A stretch of DNA of 64,000 bases from UBA1845 sp002338715 (GTDB lineage Bacteria > Planctomycetota > Phycisphaerae > UBA1845): NCBI GenBank assembly GCA_035344155.1, contig DAORAL010000015.1, forward strand, positions 57,317-121,316. Direction: 5' to 3'. Each line of letters opens with the position of its first letter. Position 1 is the stretch's first letter. Below the pieces are notes generated by a model that saw only the letters and a list, made by a program, of their open reading frames with translations, searched no databases and was not told the origin of the DNA. Below are positions 23,791 to 32,558 of the stretch, one piece after another. The position numbers and the translations under genes are program-made.

Positions 23791-24575
23791 GTCGCCACCT
23801 TATCAGCCCGATAGACCGTGACAACACCAAAGGTCAGCGGTGTCGCGCTCGCACGGGCAAAGCCAGCCGACTTGAGTTTGCTGCACATCGTGCCCGCGTC
23901 GACAAAACTGACGACCGACTTGGGTAGGTACGAATACGCCCCGGTCCGATCCCGACTGAGCATGCGAGCCCCCAAGGGCATGAGACGAGCGCTATAGAAT
24001 TCGTGCACAATCCGGATCAAGCGGTTGGCGGGTCGGGTGAATTCAAGAATCACCGCCCTTCCGCCCGGTTTCAACACGCGGTGCATCTCCCGAAGCCCCG
24101 TATCCAGATCCTGAAAATTGCGCACGCCAAACGCGCAACTGGTGATGTCGAACGTCTCATTGGCAAAGGGCAACGACAATCCGTCCGCCTGCAGCCAGTG
24201 GGCCGACGGCGCGTCCGAATTCACCGCGTGCCGCAACATGCCCAACGAAAAGTCGGCTCCAGTCAATCGCCCCGGTCCAAGCGCCCCAGCCCCAAACGCC
24301 CGGAGCAAATCCCCCGTTCCGCAGGCAATGTCGAGAATCGAATCACCGCGGCGCACACCGGCGATCTCCACCGTGCGCTTTCGCCACTGACGATCGCGCC
24401 CGCCGCTGAACAACGTGTTGATCCGCTCGTAGGTCGGCGCGATCGAATCGAACATCCGGCGCACGCGTTGCGACTTGTCCGCTTGCGTGTGCACCGCTTC
24501 CAACCGACCTCGATCCCACACGGTCTCGTCGGCATTGACTTGATTGTCCGCTTGATTCTGAATCGTCATCGTCAT
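23787..24575 (-). CDS. ubiE: Ubiquinone/menaquinone C-methyltransferase (UbiE/MenG)
   Basis: SAM-dependent methyltransferase that methylates the prenylated quinone ring, the last step of menaquinone or a late step of ubiquinone synthesis. Conserved UbiE phrases are present: VRRMFDSIAPTYERINTLFSGGRDRQWRK, the SAM-binding ILDIACGTGDLL, ITSCAFGVRNFQDL, and MHRVLKPGGRAVILEF. The last motif region near SYLPKSVVSF is also typical. I start at ATG 24575 (MTMTIQNQ), giving about 262 residues; the frame is open to 24677. It heads the operon, and its stop overlaps the following start by ATGA. Quinone specificity is not encoded in an obvious motif. Confidence 0.94.
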   Translation of the reverse strand: MTMTIQNQADNQVNADETVWDRGRLEAVHTQADKSQRVRRMFDSIAPTYERINTLFSGGRDRQWRKRTVEIAGVRRGDSILDIACGTGDLLRAFGAGALGPGRLTGADFSLGMLRHAVNSDAPSAHWLQADGLSLPFANETFDITSCAFGVRNFQDLDTGLREMHRVLKPGGRAVILEFTRPANRLIRIVHEFYSARLMPLGARMLSRDRTGAYSYLPKSVVSFVDAGTMCSKLKSAGFARASATPLTFGVVTVYRADKVAT

Positions 24576-24735
24576 CCCGAAGGGATCCCGCCGAAAGGTC
24601 AGCCGATTGTGTTCCCGCGCCAGATCAACCGCCAACACGCCTTCCAGCCATTGTAGGTTGCCCCGGCATTTGGACAACGAAAACCCATCAAATTACCGCA
24701 AGACTACCGGCAACAGGAACAGCGGGATGGGGCAA

Positions 24736-24773
24736 CAAAAAGAGCGGCAGGGCATTTTTTGGCCCCACCGCTC
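24736..24773 (-). terminator. Intrinsic terminator of sodA
   Basis: GAGCGG (24742-24747) pairs with CCGCTC (24768-24773), with inner GGG/CCC pairing and a T-rich loop. Read on the minus strand it is followed by TTTTTGTTG. A TTTTA on the other side might allow weak activity in the opposite direction. Confidence 0.78.
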
Positions 24774-24820
24774 GTTTTATTCAATCAACTCGGTCGATTC
24801 AATCAAACTGAATCGCCAAC

Positions 24821-25432
24821 TTACTTGGCGGCTGCATAGCGCTTGGCCACTTCCGCCCAGTTGACGACATTCCAGAACGCAGCGATGTAATCGGGACGAC
24901 GGTTCTGATAGTTCAAATAGTACGCGTGCTCCCACACATCGATGCCCATCAACGGCGTGCAACCGAGACTGTACGGGCTGTCCTGATTCGCAAATCCCGC
25001 TAGGTGCAGTTTGCCCGAACCATCCACCGACAACCACGCCCAACCCGAGCCAAATTGGCCAGCCGCCGTGGCTTCGAACTTTTCTTTGAACGCGTCAAAG
25101 CTGCCGAACGTGCTGTCGATGGCCGCGGCCAGATCGCCTCCCGGTTTTCCGCCACAACCCGGTCCCATGATCGTCCAGAAGATCGAATGGTTGCTGTGAC
25201 CACCACCGTTGTTGCGAATCGCGCCGCGAACCGAATCCGGCAGCGAATCCAAACCGCGCAGCAGATCTTCGACGCTCTTTGCGGCCAAGTCCGGGCTTGA
25301 TTCCAATGCGGCATTCGCCTTGGCCACGTAACCGGCATGATGCTTGTCGTGGTGGATCGTCATCGTCTTGGCATCGATGTGCGGTTCGAGGGCGTTGTAA
25401 TCATACGGAAGCGGGGGTAATTCAAATGCCAT
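24821..25432 (-). CDS. sodA: Superoxide dismutase, Mn type
   Basis: Converts superoxide to oxygen and peroxide in the cytoplasm. The 203-residue protein has the four metal ligands His27 (MTIHHDKHHAGY), His82 (HSNHSIFW), Asp165 and His169 (GIDVWEHAYYLNY). The glycine-rich GGGHSNHS rather than AAQxWNH before the second ligand, and the Gln in FANQDSP, are the usual marks of Mn rather than Fe enzymes; cambialistic use cannot be excluded. AGGAG lies eight bases before the ATG at 25432. It is monocistronic with its own terminator. Confidence 0.96.
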   Translation of the reverse strand: MAFELPPLPYDYNALEPHIDAKTMTIHHDKHHAGYVAKANAALESSPDLAAKSVEDLLRGLDSLPDSVRGAIRNNGGGHSNHSIFWTIMGPGCGGKPGGDLAAAIDSTFGSFDAFKEKFEATAAGQFGSGWAWLSVDGSGKLHLAGFANQDSPYSLGCTPLMGIDVWEHAYYLNYQNRRPDYIAAFWNVVNWAEVAKRYAAAK

Positions 25433-25599
25433 TGGTCAGCTCCTTAGCACGTGCTGTTGTGTGTGAAATATTGGCCAGATTTCAGCGTCGGGCATCCCGA
25501 AATTGCGGGCGCCTCCACCGCCTTGGGCGGATGAGGGAGGCTATCCGTCACCACCGAAATCGTCAAGCAACCTGCCCCCAGTCACAACAGAACAGGCGT

Positions 25600-26685
25600 C
25601 TACGCACCAACAACGCGCAATCGATCCGTCGGCCAGGTAATCGTTACATCCTTGTGGCGCCCGCGACCCGGTTGGCAACGCATCGTCAACGCGCGTCCCA
25701 CGGGAAGCATCGCTTGTGGCCAGGTATGACCGACGAGGTTCGTTTGAACCACGGGCACGCTGCGCTGCGTTGGCAAATGATAATCGAGAATCGCCAACGT
25801 CTCTGCGGCTTGATCGCGACCGCCCATGTGAAAGTCACCAACGAGCACACCCGCGCACTTCTCAAACCAACCAGCCAACTTGAGGTGGGCAAACTGACGA
25901 TCGATGCGATGCGGGGCTTCACCAAGATCTTCCAACACGATCCACTTGCCATCGGGCTTGATTTGCTTGGCGTACGCCGCAACGGTCAAGGGCGTCACCA
26001 ACGACAAACATCCGCCGATGAATGTCGCGCTTGATTCGTCGGGCAGCGAACCGCTGACGAGTTTCCCAGTCACCGCCCTGCCCGGCGCGCCGCCTTCCAG
26101 CACCGCTGCCAGTTCGCGAAAATACGCATCGAATTGTTCGCGTCCCTGCTTGTGCGCCCAGCGCTTGGCAAATGCACCGACCGCCTTCGAACTCATCGGC
26201 GTCTGCCTCAGCTTCCGAATGTTCTGGCGGGCGTATCGCTCCATCGCCGTCACCGGATAACCCGGTGTCATGTAGTAGAACCCAAATCCGCGCCGGCGAA
26301 GTCCGATCAAATTAACCAGCGGCGTGATTTCGCTGAAGCCAAAGACCGCCAGCGGTGTCTTTCGTTTATGAAGCGGCGCGAAATCCAGGTGCGGAATGAT
26401 CCGCGTCAGCCAACCGCCGCCCTTCAGCGCGACGAGTGCCACCACCCGTTCATCCTCGATCACCGATTGCAATTCGTCGATGCGGGCGCGATCGTCGCTG
26501 CGGCCGCCGTTTTGTTCATCAAGCTTTGCTTCGACCAGCTTCGATTTCGCGCGCACGCGATATCGCGGACCGAGTGCGGCCCGGGCGGCTGCAACCAGTT
26601 CCTTCGTCGATTCGAATTTCAGCGATTTCAACATCGCGTCGGCAGGGTTGGCCGGCGCTGACAGGTGAATGATGGGTTTCGACAT
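25600..26685 (-). CDS. LD-carboxypeptidase (peptidase S66, LdcA/MccF family)
   Basis: Serine peptidase that trims the terminal D-Ala from muramoyl tetrapeptides in peptidoglycan recycling, or in the MccF branch cleaves peptide-nucleotide antibiotics. The triad is visible: the nucleophile Ser in LAVFGFSEITPL, the Glu in VLEDLGEAPHRIDRQ, and the His in LVGHTWPQAMLPVG. It has 361 residues from ATG 26685 (MSKPIIHLSAP), slightly longer than most LdcA proteins and with an arginine-rich insertion. Some MccF-type enzymes share these changes, so the exact substrate is open. The start lies seven bases from a family-A repeat pair. Confidence 0.85.
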   Translation of the reverse strand: MSKPIIHLSAPANPADAMLKSLKFESTKELVAAARAALGPRYRVRAKSKLVEAKLDEQNGGRSDDRARIDELQSVIEDERVVALVALKGGGWLTRIIPHLDFAPLHKRKTPLAVFGFSEITPLVNLIGLRRRGFGFYYMTPGYPVTAMERYARQNIRKLRQTPMSSKAVGAFAKRWAHKQGREQFDAYFRELAAVLEGGAPGRAVTGKLVSGSLPDESSATFIGGCLSLVTPLTVAAYAKQIKPDGKWIVLEDLGEAPHRIDRQFAHLKLAGWFEKCAGVLVGDFHMGGRDQAAETLAILDYHLPTQRSVPVVQTNLVGHTWPQAMLPVGRALTMRCQPGRGRHKDVTITWPTDRLRVVGA

Positions 26686-26692
26686 TTGCTTG

Positions 26693-26773
26693 GTAGGGTG
26701 GGCTGTGCCCACCGTCGTTAAAGAGAATTTGGTTTTGCATTCAAACAAGAATGGTGGGCACGGCCCACCCTAC
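26693..26773. repeat. Family-A REP pair with long spacer
   Basis: Copy 1: GTAG 26693-26696, GGTGGGC, TGT, GCCCACC to 26713. Copy 2 inverted: GGTGGGC 26753-26759, ACG, GCCCACC 26763-26769, CTAC 26770-26773. The 39 nt spacer is longer than the 22 nt in the other three family-A pairs. Confidence 0.88.
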
Positions 26774-27559
26774 CTACTTTGCTGCGGCAATGAACGCTTC
26801 CGCCAGCGACTGATCGATCGGTGCACTGATGTCGCCATTCGGTTTCAGCGCCGAACCGACAATCGCACCATCCACCGTCGCGAGCAATTTCGCGATCGTA
26901 TCCTTCGTCGCCCCACTGCCAATGTACACGGGCTTATCCGCCACCGCGCCTTTGACCTTCATCAAATCGCCGTCATCAACCGCCCGTCCGGTCGTCGATC
27001 CCGACACAATGATTGCATCCGCCCCGCCGCGATACGCCGTCTCCTCAGCCGCCAGCGCGATGTCGGGCTGATTGACGCAAATCGCATGCTTCACGTGCAC
27101 ATCCGCAAGGATTCGCACATTCGGACAAAGTGCGGCTCGATCGCGAAGCGTCTGATAGGCATCGCCTTCGATCATCCCCTGATCGGTCGCGGCCACGCCC
27201 GTCAGAACATTGACGCGAATAAACGACGCACCGACAGCCGCCGCAATGCCCAGCGCGCTACGCGCATCGTTGCGCAAACAGTTCACCCCAACAGGAAGCC
27301 GCGACGCTTTGCAAATCTCGCGAATGACCACGGCCATCCCCGCCACCGTCTCCGGCGCGATCGACCCGCGCGTAAATGGCGCGTCGCCGAAATTCTCGAC
27401 CATGATGCCATCAAACCCAGCCGCCTTCAGCGTCTTCGCATCGCGCATGGCGTGTTCGAAGATGTCGTCGAGGTTCAGCGTCGAATTGGGACTGCCAGGC
27501 ATCGGCGGAAGATGCACCATGCCGATGAGTCTGGGTAGTGGAGATTCAAAATGGGCCAT
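26774..27559 (-). CDS. BtpA/SgcQ family protein
   Basis: A 261-residue TIM-barrel-like protein of the BtpA family. In cyanobacteria BtpA is a membrane-associated factor needed for photosystem I stability, and SgcQ is a related enterobacterial protein of unknown activity; no biochemical reaction is established. Family signatures here are IGMVHLPPMPGSP at the start, GFDGIMVENFGDAPF, LPVGVNCLRNDARSALGIA, FIRVNVLTGVAATDQGMIEG and ADAIIVSGSTTGRAVD. The length is complete. The organism is unlikely to be photosynthetic, so a general metabolic role is more likely. It is followed by a repeat pair and preceded by groES in the same orientation. Confidence 0.88.
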   Translation of the reverse strand: MAHFESPLPRLIGMVHLPPMPGSPNSTLNLDDIFEHAMRDAKTLKAAGFDGIMVENFGDAPFTRGSIAPETVAGMAVVIREICKASRLPVGVNCLRNDARSALGIAAAVGASFIRVNVLTGVAATDQGMIEGDAYQTLRDRAALCPNVRILADVHVKHAICVNQPDIALAAEETAYRGGADAIIVSGSTTGRAVDDGDLMKVKGAVADKPVYIGSGATKDTIAKLLATVDGAIVGSALKPNGDISAPIDQSLAEAFIAAAK

Positions 27560-27637
27560 GGTTTTCCATCGACTGGGGTAAAGTACGGGCGCAGGTCGCG
27601 CGGACGTGCGTGGTTACGACAACCGCTTGCGTCGCGG

Positions 27638-27961
27638 TCATTTCACTTTGCGAAACACAGCCACCACATCATCGATGGGCACAACGAACAACTGGTTGTC
27701 CGATTCAAAATCGACCGGAATCGCATGCTTCGGGTTGAACAGCACCTTGTCGTATTGGCGGATCGGGAAGTCGTCGTCGTTTTCGATCTGGGCCGACACC
27801 GCAACCACGCGCCCCGTAATGGTCGGAATCTCGACAGAGTCCGGTAACTCGATCCCACCCTTGGTCCGCTTCTTGTCCTCATCCTTGCGGATCAGAACCC
27901 GCTCACCCAGGGGCTCAACCGTCTCCATCGCCGTTGTCTGCGTTTTGGCTTTCTCGGCCAT
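27638..27961 (-). CDS. groES: GroES-like co-chaperonin without adjacent groEL
   Basis: A 107-residue Cpn10-family protein, lid of the GroEL chamber. The core reads VEPLGERVLIRKDEDKKRTKGGIELPDSVEIPTITGRVVAV and ends DDVVAVFRKVK; the mobile-loop phrase TKGGIELPD, which contacts GroEL, is intact. There is an N-terminal extension of about 12 residues, and the roof segment is replaced by NDDDFPIRQYDKVLF. No groEL lies nearby, unlike the usual groESL operon. Planctomycetes commonly carry several GroES/GroEL paralogues, so this may be a specialised copy. GGAAG precedes the ATG at 27961. The gene is divergent from rimO. Confidence 0.85.
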   Translation of the reverse strand: MAEKAKTQTTAMETVEPLGERVLIRKDEDKKRTKGGIELPDSVEIPTITGRVVAVSAQIENDDDFPIRQYDKVLFNPKHAIPVDFESDNQLFVVPIDDVVAVFRKVK

Positions 27962-28227
27962 GCTGCTTCCTTCAATTCATCGAAATGACGACTTTTCCAT
28001 CCATTTGGATACACAACACCGTATCCGAATCTTCACCGCATTCAAGCCATAAGATTCTAGGCCCCATCTCAGACAACCCGCCACCGGTAAATGCATCCTG
28101 GGCGAAACATCCCCACTTTCGACAATGTCTGCCGTCCAGCTACAATACCCGTCAGCGGGTCATCGCCATTGAATCCGCTGCGAATGACCGCGCCCGCCTC
28201 GGGCGCCCCGGAATTGGACGAAACTGC

Positions 28228-29598
28228 ATGAAACAACTCGCTCCCAAACACGTCGCATTCGTATCCCTGGGGTGCGCCAAAAATACCGTCGACTCCGAGA
28301 AGATGCTCGGTCAACTGGCAGAAGCCGGGTGCGTGCTCGTCGCCGACGAAAACGATGCCGATGTCGTCGTGGTCAACACCTGCGGGTTCCTCGAAGATTC
28401 CCGGATCGAAGCCACCGGGATCATCCGCGATCTCGTCAAATCCAAGAAGTCGCGCAAGTCCCGTCTGAACCGCGTCGTCGTCGCCGGGTGCCTCGTGCAA
28501 CGTGATGGCGTGCAGCTTTCAGAAGCGGTCGCGGGGATCGACGCCCTCGTCGGCGTCAACAATCGCGACGACGTCGTCCGGGCTGTGCTGAACAAATCAC
28601 GTGAGCGAAACGTCGTCGACAAATACCTCGGCGACTATCACCCCTTCGTCAACATCGATACCGCCCGCTTGCGGATCACCCCGAGACACTGGGCATACCT
28701 GCGAATCAGCGAAGGCTGCGATCAGAAGTGCACCTTCTGCACGATCCCGAGCATCCGCGGGCCGATGCACTGCAAACCGCCGCAGATCATTCTCGACGAA
28801 GCCCGCGAACTCATCGCCGACGGAGCCGTCGAACTGTCGCTCATCGGTCAGGACACCAGCAGCTACGGCCACGACATGGGCTACGAACCCGGGCTGGCTG
28901 GCTTGCTCCGTCAGCTCAACGAACTTGACGGCCTGTCGTGGATTCGCCTGATGTACGTCTATCCGTCGGTCTTCACCGATGCGATGATCGACGCCATCGC
29001 CGAGTGCGACAAAATCGTCAAGTACGTCGACATGCCGCTGCAGCACATCAGCGACAAGATGCTCAAAGCCATGCATCGCCGCGTCGATCGCAAGACGACC
29101 GTCGATCTGCTGACCCGGATCAAGACCCGCATCCCCGATGTCACCCTGCGCACCACGCTCATCACCGGCTTCCCCGGAGAAACCGAAGCCCACCACCAGG
29201 AACTCATCGAGTTTATCCAGGAATTTGAGTTCGACGCGTTGGGTGTATTCCCGTACTCTCTGGAACCGGAGACGCCGGCTGGTCGTATGACAGATCAGAT
29301 CGACCGCGAGACCAAGCTCCGCCGTCGCCAGGAATTGATGCTGACTCAGCAGGAAATCGCATTCAAACGGGCAGACCACCGCATCAACCAGGACTTCGAC
29401 GTCATCGTCGATACGCCTCCGTTTGACGGCATCCAGCAGGCGCGTCACGCTGGACAAGCGCCCGAGGTCGATAGCGTCACGCTGCTTCGCGACTGCGACT
29501 ATCAGCCCGGTCAATTCGCCCGAGTCCGCTGCGTGGGGCGCGACGATTACGATTTGTTGGCCGTACCCAAGACAATTTCGCTTCCGACGTTGTCCTAA
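28228..29598 (+). CDS. rimO: Ribosomal protein S12 methylthiotransferase RimO
   Basis: Radical-SAM enzyme that adds a methylthio group to an aspartate of ribosomal protein S12. The 456 residues contain the N-terminal MTTase domain with three cluster cysteines (SLGCAKNTVDSE, VVNTCGFLEDS, VVAGCLVQR), the radical-SAM CxxxCxxC in SEGCDQKCTFCTIPSIRG, and a C-terminal TRAM domain. SLGCAKNxVDSE and the IPSIRGP phrase distinguish RimO from MiaB. I start at ATG 28228 because the frame upstream (to 27934) shows no homology. The gene heads an operon with pgsA and uppP, and is divergent from groES. Confidence 0.95.
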   Translation: MKQLAPKHVAFVSLGCAKNTVDSEKMLGQLAEAGCVLVADENDADVVVVNTCGFLEDSRIEATGIIRDLVKSKKSRKSRLNRVVVAGCLVQRDGVQLSEAVAGIDALVGVNNRDDVVRAVLNKSRERNVVDKYLGDYHPFVNIDTARLRITPRHWAYLRISEGCDQKCTFCTIPSIRGPMHCKPPQIILDEARELIADGAVELSLIGQDTSSYGHDMGYEPGLAGLLRQLNELDGLSWIRLMYVYPSVFTDAMIDAIAECDKIVKYVDMPLQHISDKMLKAMHRRVDRKTTVDLLTRIKTRIPDVTLRTTLITGFPGETEAHHQELIEFIQEFEFDALGVFPYSLEPETPAGRMTDQIDRETKLRRRQELMLTQQEIAFKRADHRINQDFDVIVDTPPFDGIQQARHAGQAPEVDSVTLLRDCDYQPGQFARVRCVGRDDYDLLAVPKTISLPTLS

Positions 29599-29623
29599 GA
29601 CCGACGGAATCAAACGCAACAAC

Positions 29624-30232
29624 ATGAATCTGCCCAATCAGATCACACTGACCAGACTGCTGCTCGCGATCGTCTTCTTCGCTCTGCTGTCGCAATTCGA
29701 TATCGTCTCAGCGCCGCAGACCTGGATCCTCGACGCGTGCGCGATCCTGTTCATGGTCGCGGCGATGACCGACGCGCTTGACGGCTACCTTGCCCGGCGC
29801 CACAACCAGGTGACCGCGTTTGGCCGCGTGCTCGATCCATTCGTCGACAAGGTGCTGGTGTGTGGTGCGTTCGTGTTTCTCGCGGGCGGTAACTTTCGCA
29901 CCGAAGACGGCGTGCAGATCACCCACATGAAGTCGTGGATGGTCGTGCTTATCCTCGGACGCGAACTGCTGGTCACTGGGCTGCGCGGATTCTCCGAAGC
30001 CAAGGGCACGGCATTCGGCGCCAACATCTACGGCAAAGCCAAGATGATGTTTCAAAGCGGCGCGATCCCCGTCATTCTCTTTATCATCGCCCACAGCAAA
30101 GAGCCTGCCGCCGACGCCAACCGTTTGCCCATTCAGATCATCGTCTGGTCCACCGTACTTATCACCACGCTGTCCATGCTTCCGTACCTCTACCAATCCA
30201 AAGACATCCTCACGCAAACGGACGCCTCGTGA
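29624..30232 (+). CDS. pgsA: CDP-diacylglycerol-glycerol-3-phosphate phosphatidyltransferase
   Basis: Membrane enzyme making phosphatidylglycerol phosphate from CDP-diacylglycerol. The CDP-alcohol phosphotransferase motif DGx2ARx8Gx3Dx3D appears as TDALDGYLARRHNQVTAFGRVLDPFVDK, with all aspartates present. The start NLPNQITLTRLLLA is typical of PgsA. The 202 residues span about five helices and end in a hydrophilic tail. The ATG at 29624 follows rimO by 25 bases, and the stop overlaps the GTG start of uppP (GTGA), so the two are coupled. Confidence 0.94.
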   Translation: MNLPNQITLTRLLLAIVFFALLSQFDIVSAPQTWILDACAILFMVAAMTDALDGYLARRHNQVTAFGRVLDPFVDKVLVCGAFVFLAGGNFRTEDGVQITHMKSWMVVLILGRELLVTGLRGFSEAKGTAFGANIYGKAKMMFQSGAIPVILFIIAHSKEPAADANRLPIQIIVWSTVLITTLSMLPYLYQSKDILTQTDAS

Positions 30233-31062
30233 ACGAACTCTCGTACCTGCAAGCCATCATCCTTGGCCTCGTCCAGGGATTGACCGAATTTCTTCCCGTC
30301 AGCAGCAGCGGGCATCTGGCATTGGGCGCGCACTGGTTCGACCTTCAACCTGAATCGCAATCGATGCTGATCTTCGACATCGCGGTTCACCTCGGCACCG
30401 TCCTCGCAGTCACCATGGTCTTCGCCCGAAAGTTCATCGCATACTTCACGCGACTCATCGCCGAAACGAACCCCAAGTTTGAAGGCCGGCGGATCGCCTG
30501 GAAGATCGCAGCCCTCGGTGTCGTCGCCAGCATCCCCACCGCCATCATCGGGCTGACGTTCAAGGATCAACTCGAACAGGCATTTGGCAATCGGCTGGGG
30601 ATCGGCATCGCGCTGATCGGCACCGGCTCACTGCTTTGGATCACGGGCAAAATCCCCCGCCCCAAACGCGGGTGGCGACGTTTCGGATGGGGTCGGGCGT
30701 TCGTCATCGGACTCGGTCAGGGCATCGCGATTTTGCCGGGCGTGTCACGCAGTGGCACCACGATTTCGCTGGCGATGCTTTGCGGAATCAAGAGGCAGTG
30801 GGCTGGCGAATTCAGCTTCTTCATCGCCATCCCCGCAATCTGCGGAGCGGCGCTATTGCAGATCAAGGATGTGATAAACGATCCCGCCATGAGCCTGAGT
30901 GGCTTCATGACGGGACCGCTTCTGATGGGGGCTTTGGTGGCGACCGCGACCGGATACTTCGCCCTTCGCCTGCTCATGTCAGCCGTGCGAAACGCGAAGC
31001 TCCACTACTTCTGTTACTACTGCTGGATGCTTGGGCTCATCGTCATCGTCGCGATGCGATAA
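30229..31062 (+). CDS. uppP: Undecaprenyl-diphosphatase UppP (BacA)
   Basis: Membrane phosphatase that regenerates undecaprenyl phosphate for cell-wall synthesis and confers low-level bacitracin resistance. The two signature blocks are present: GLVQGLTEFLPVSSSGHL near the N-terminus and ILPGVSRSGTTISLAML in the second half. The 277 residues and about eight membrane segments are the usual size. The start is GTG 30229, overlapping the pgsA stop. Its presence with pgsA ties the operon to envelope lipid metabolism. Confidence 0.95.
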   Translation: MNELSYLQAIILGLVQGLTEFLPVSSSGHLALGAHWFDLQPESQSMLIFDIAVHLGTVLAVTMVFARKFIAYFTRLIAETNPKFEGRRIAWKIAALGVVASIPTAIIGLTFKDQLEQAFGNRLGIGIALIGTGSLLWITGKIPRPKRGWRRFGWGRAFVIGLGQGIAILPGVSRSGTTISLAMLCGIKRQWAGEFSFFIAIPAICGAALLQIKDVINDPAMSLSGFMTGPLLMGALVATATGYFALRLLMSAVRNAKLHYFCYYCWMLGLIVIVAMR

Positions 31063-31151
31063 GCCCTTCCTTCCATCCGGCCCTTCTTTAATCAGTTGTC
31101 TGAACCCGATCGGGTTCTGAAACGAAATCGCGAAAGCGACCGGGTTCGCAG

Positions 31152-31190
31152 AAAAAAAGCCGGAAAATGAGGCCCACCCCATTCTCCGGC
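31152..31190 (-). terminator. Intrinsic terminator of the DinB-like gene
   Basis: A near-perfect stem pairs 31159-31172 with 31177-31190 (GCCGGA-AATGAGG against its complement, two mismatches). Read on the minus strand it is followed by CTTTTTTTC. It lies about 95 bases past the DinB-like stop. The gap 31063-31285 holds also a perfect 16 bp palindrome, GAACCCGATCGGGTTC, at 31102-31117. Confidence 0.82.
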
Positions 31191-31285
31191 CAACGTTTTG
31201 ACGCTCGTTTTATGAATTGGACGCGACAGCACCAAATACGACAGCAACCCCGCCCCAGCCTTTGAACCAATGACCACCTGGCCCG

Positions 31286-31780
31286 CTAACCGATCAACGG
31301 TGCATGCCCCAACCCACGGTTGGCAATACTCATCTGTCCCGCGTGAACGCCTTCGTGAAAGACCGCCAGCCGAAAGACCGACTCCAACGTCGGCAGAAAA
31401 TCCGGTGAACCTTCGGGAGTGGGCTTGTCCAGATCGTCTTCCGACAAACCCTCCAGCACGCCCAACAACCTTTCGTGCGAATCGCTTAGCCGCTTGCGAA
31501 TCTCTGCGGGCGTCGGATATGCGGATGCGTCGGAGACCGGTTTCGTGCCCATGCCAAACAACTTTTCGTCGGCTGACAGGTCGATGGCCTTCTCGGGACA
31601 CGTCAGCTTGACAAAAAACTCGTCAACCAACGCAATGTGCCCCGCACACCACATGGCGTGGTTGGCTTCCGGATGAACCTGGTAAAGCCAATCACTGTCC
31701 TTCTCGAATTTGTCCAACATCCGGTTGGTGAATCCGCGTGAGAGCTTCAAGCCCTCTTTGATGAATGCTTTGCGCGACAT
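31286..31780 (-). CDS. DinB-family protein (putative metal-dependent hydrolase or thiol transferase fold)
   Basis: A 164-residue protein with the four-helix DinB/YfiT-like fold, a family with a three-histidine metal site whose members act as mycothiol- or bacillithiol-dependent transferases or have no known activity. Likely metal histidines are in HPEANHAMWCAGHIALVDEFF (N-terminal helix pair) and FHEGVHAGQMSIANR (last helix, HxxxH). The second motif is the usual DinB C-terminal signature. I start at ATG 31780 (MSRKAFIKEG) with GGAG nine bases upstream; the frame runs further up without support. Substrate unknown. Confidence 0.8.
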   Translation of the reverse strand: MSRKAFIKEGLKLSRGFTNRMLDKFEKDSDWLYQVHPEANHAMWCAGHIALVDEFFVKLTCPEKAIDLSADEKLFGMGTKPVSDASAYPTPAEIRKRLSDSHERLLGVLEGLSEDDLDKPTPEGSPDFLPTLESVFRLAVFHEGVHAGQMSIANRGLGHAPLIG

Positions 31781-31880
31781 GTGCAGCGTCTCCTTTCCAT
31801 ACCTGCAGGCGGCGGCCCGTTGCCTTCCGCCATTGGTGATTTGTTCTGGACTATGTATTCCAAAATCCGTCAAAAAAATT

Positions 31881-32474
31881 TCACTTCGTTAGCGACGCGA
31901 TCGCACCAGCCGCCACCCGCTCCAACGTTTCGCGCGACGCCCCCGTCTTGCACATCAAGAGCATCCCCTGAAACACACCGACGAGAAACGTCGCCAGTTG
32001 CAGCGGATCGGTCGACTTGCTCAATTCACCGGCATCGATCGCCTGCTTGATCGTCTGCCGGATTGCCCGCTCCAGCGCCTTGAATCGATCGCGAATGGCC
32101 TTGAGGATCGGCGAGTCGGCCCCCATCCCCGCGAACTCGACCCCGGTGTTGACCATCAGGCATCCCTTGTGATCGCCGGACGCACAACGATCGACGGTCT
32201 TTCGGAAAAATGTGGCGAGGTTGCCCGCGGGCGATCCCGGAGCGTTCAGGATTGCGAGCATCGGGGCAGAGGCGGCTTGGAAGTAAGCCTCAATCGCCTC
32301 CCCCAGCAGCGACTCCTTGTCACCAAAAGTGTTGTAAAGGCTCTGCCGGCCAATCCCCATCCGCGCGGTCAGATCATCGATCGACGTGGCCTGAAACCCC
32401 TTCTCCCAAAACACCTCGACGGCTTTCTGCAGCGCCTCGTCGCGATCAAATTCCAACGGTCGTCCCGGTACCAT
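31881..32474 (-). CDS. TetR-family transcriptional regulator
   Basis: A 197-residue repressor. The N-terminal helix-turn-helix is canonical: FDRDEALQKAVEVFWEKGFQATSIDDLTARMGIGRQSLYNTFGDKESLLGEAIEAYF. The C-terminal ligand domain is unassigned but resembles the common TetR_C_16/YbiH-type group (CLMVNTGVEFA and TDPLQLATFLVGVFQGMLLMCKTGA). The start at ATG 32474 follows a palindromic sequence and a promoter so closely that the mRNA may lack a leader. Potential targets include itself; the downstream DinB-like gene is 100 bp away in the same direction. Confidence 0.9.
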   Translation of the reverse strand: MVPGRPLEFDRDEALQKAVEVFWEKGFQATSIDDLTARMGIGRQSLYNTFGDKESLLGEAIEAYFQAASAPMLAILNAPGSPAGNLATFFRKTVDRCASGDHKGCLMVNTGVEFAGMGADSPILKAIRDRFKALERAIRQTIKQAIDAGELSKSTDPLQLATFLVGVFQGMLLMCKTGASRETLERVAAGAIASLTK

Positions 32475-32510
32475 GCCCAATCTTATCCCATATTTGGACT
32501 GACCAGTCAA
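32475..32510 (-). promoter_or_regulatory. tetR promoter with overlapping palindromic operator
   Basis: On the minus strand TTGACT (32510-32505) and GATAAG (32487-32482) are spaced 17 bp, leaving seven bases to the ATG. The -35 element is within the near-palindrome TTGGACTGACCAGTCAA (32494-32510), a plausible TetR-family operator for self-repression. Confidence 0.55.
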
Positions 32511-32558
32511 GAATAAGAAAGCAACGCACACAGGTTTGGACAAATGCGAAGTCGCCTC

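Noticed and set aside
26774..27559. Photosynthesis gene because of BtpA homology
   Set aside because: BtpA relatives are widespread in non-phototrophs, and no other photosynthesis gene is present.
31102..31117. Perfect palindrome GAACCCGATCGGGTTC as an operator
   Set aside because: It lies between converging genes rather than at a promoter, with no T-run; it may be part of a transcript end but cannot be assigned.
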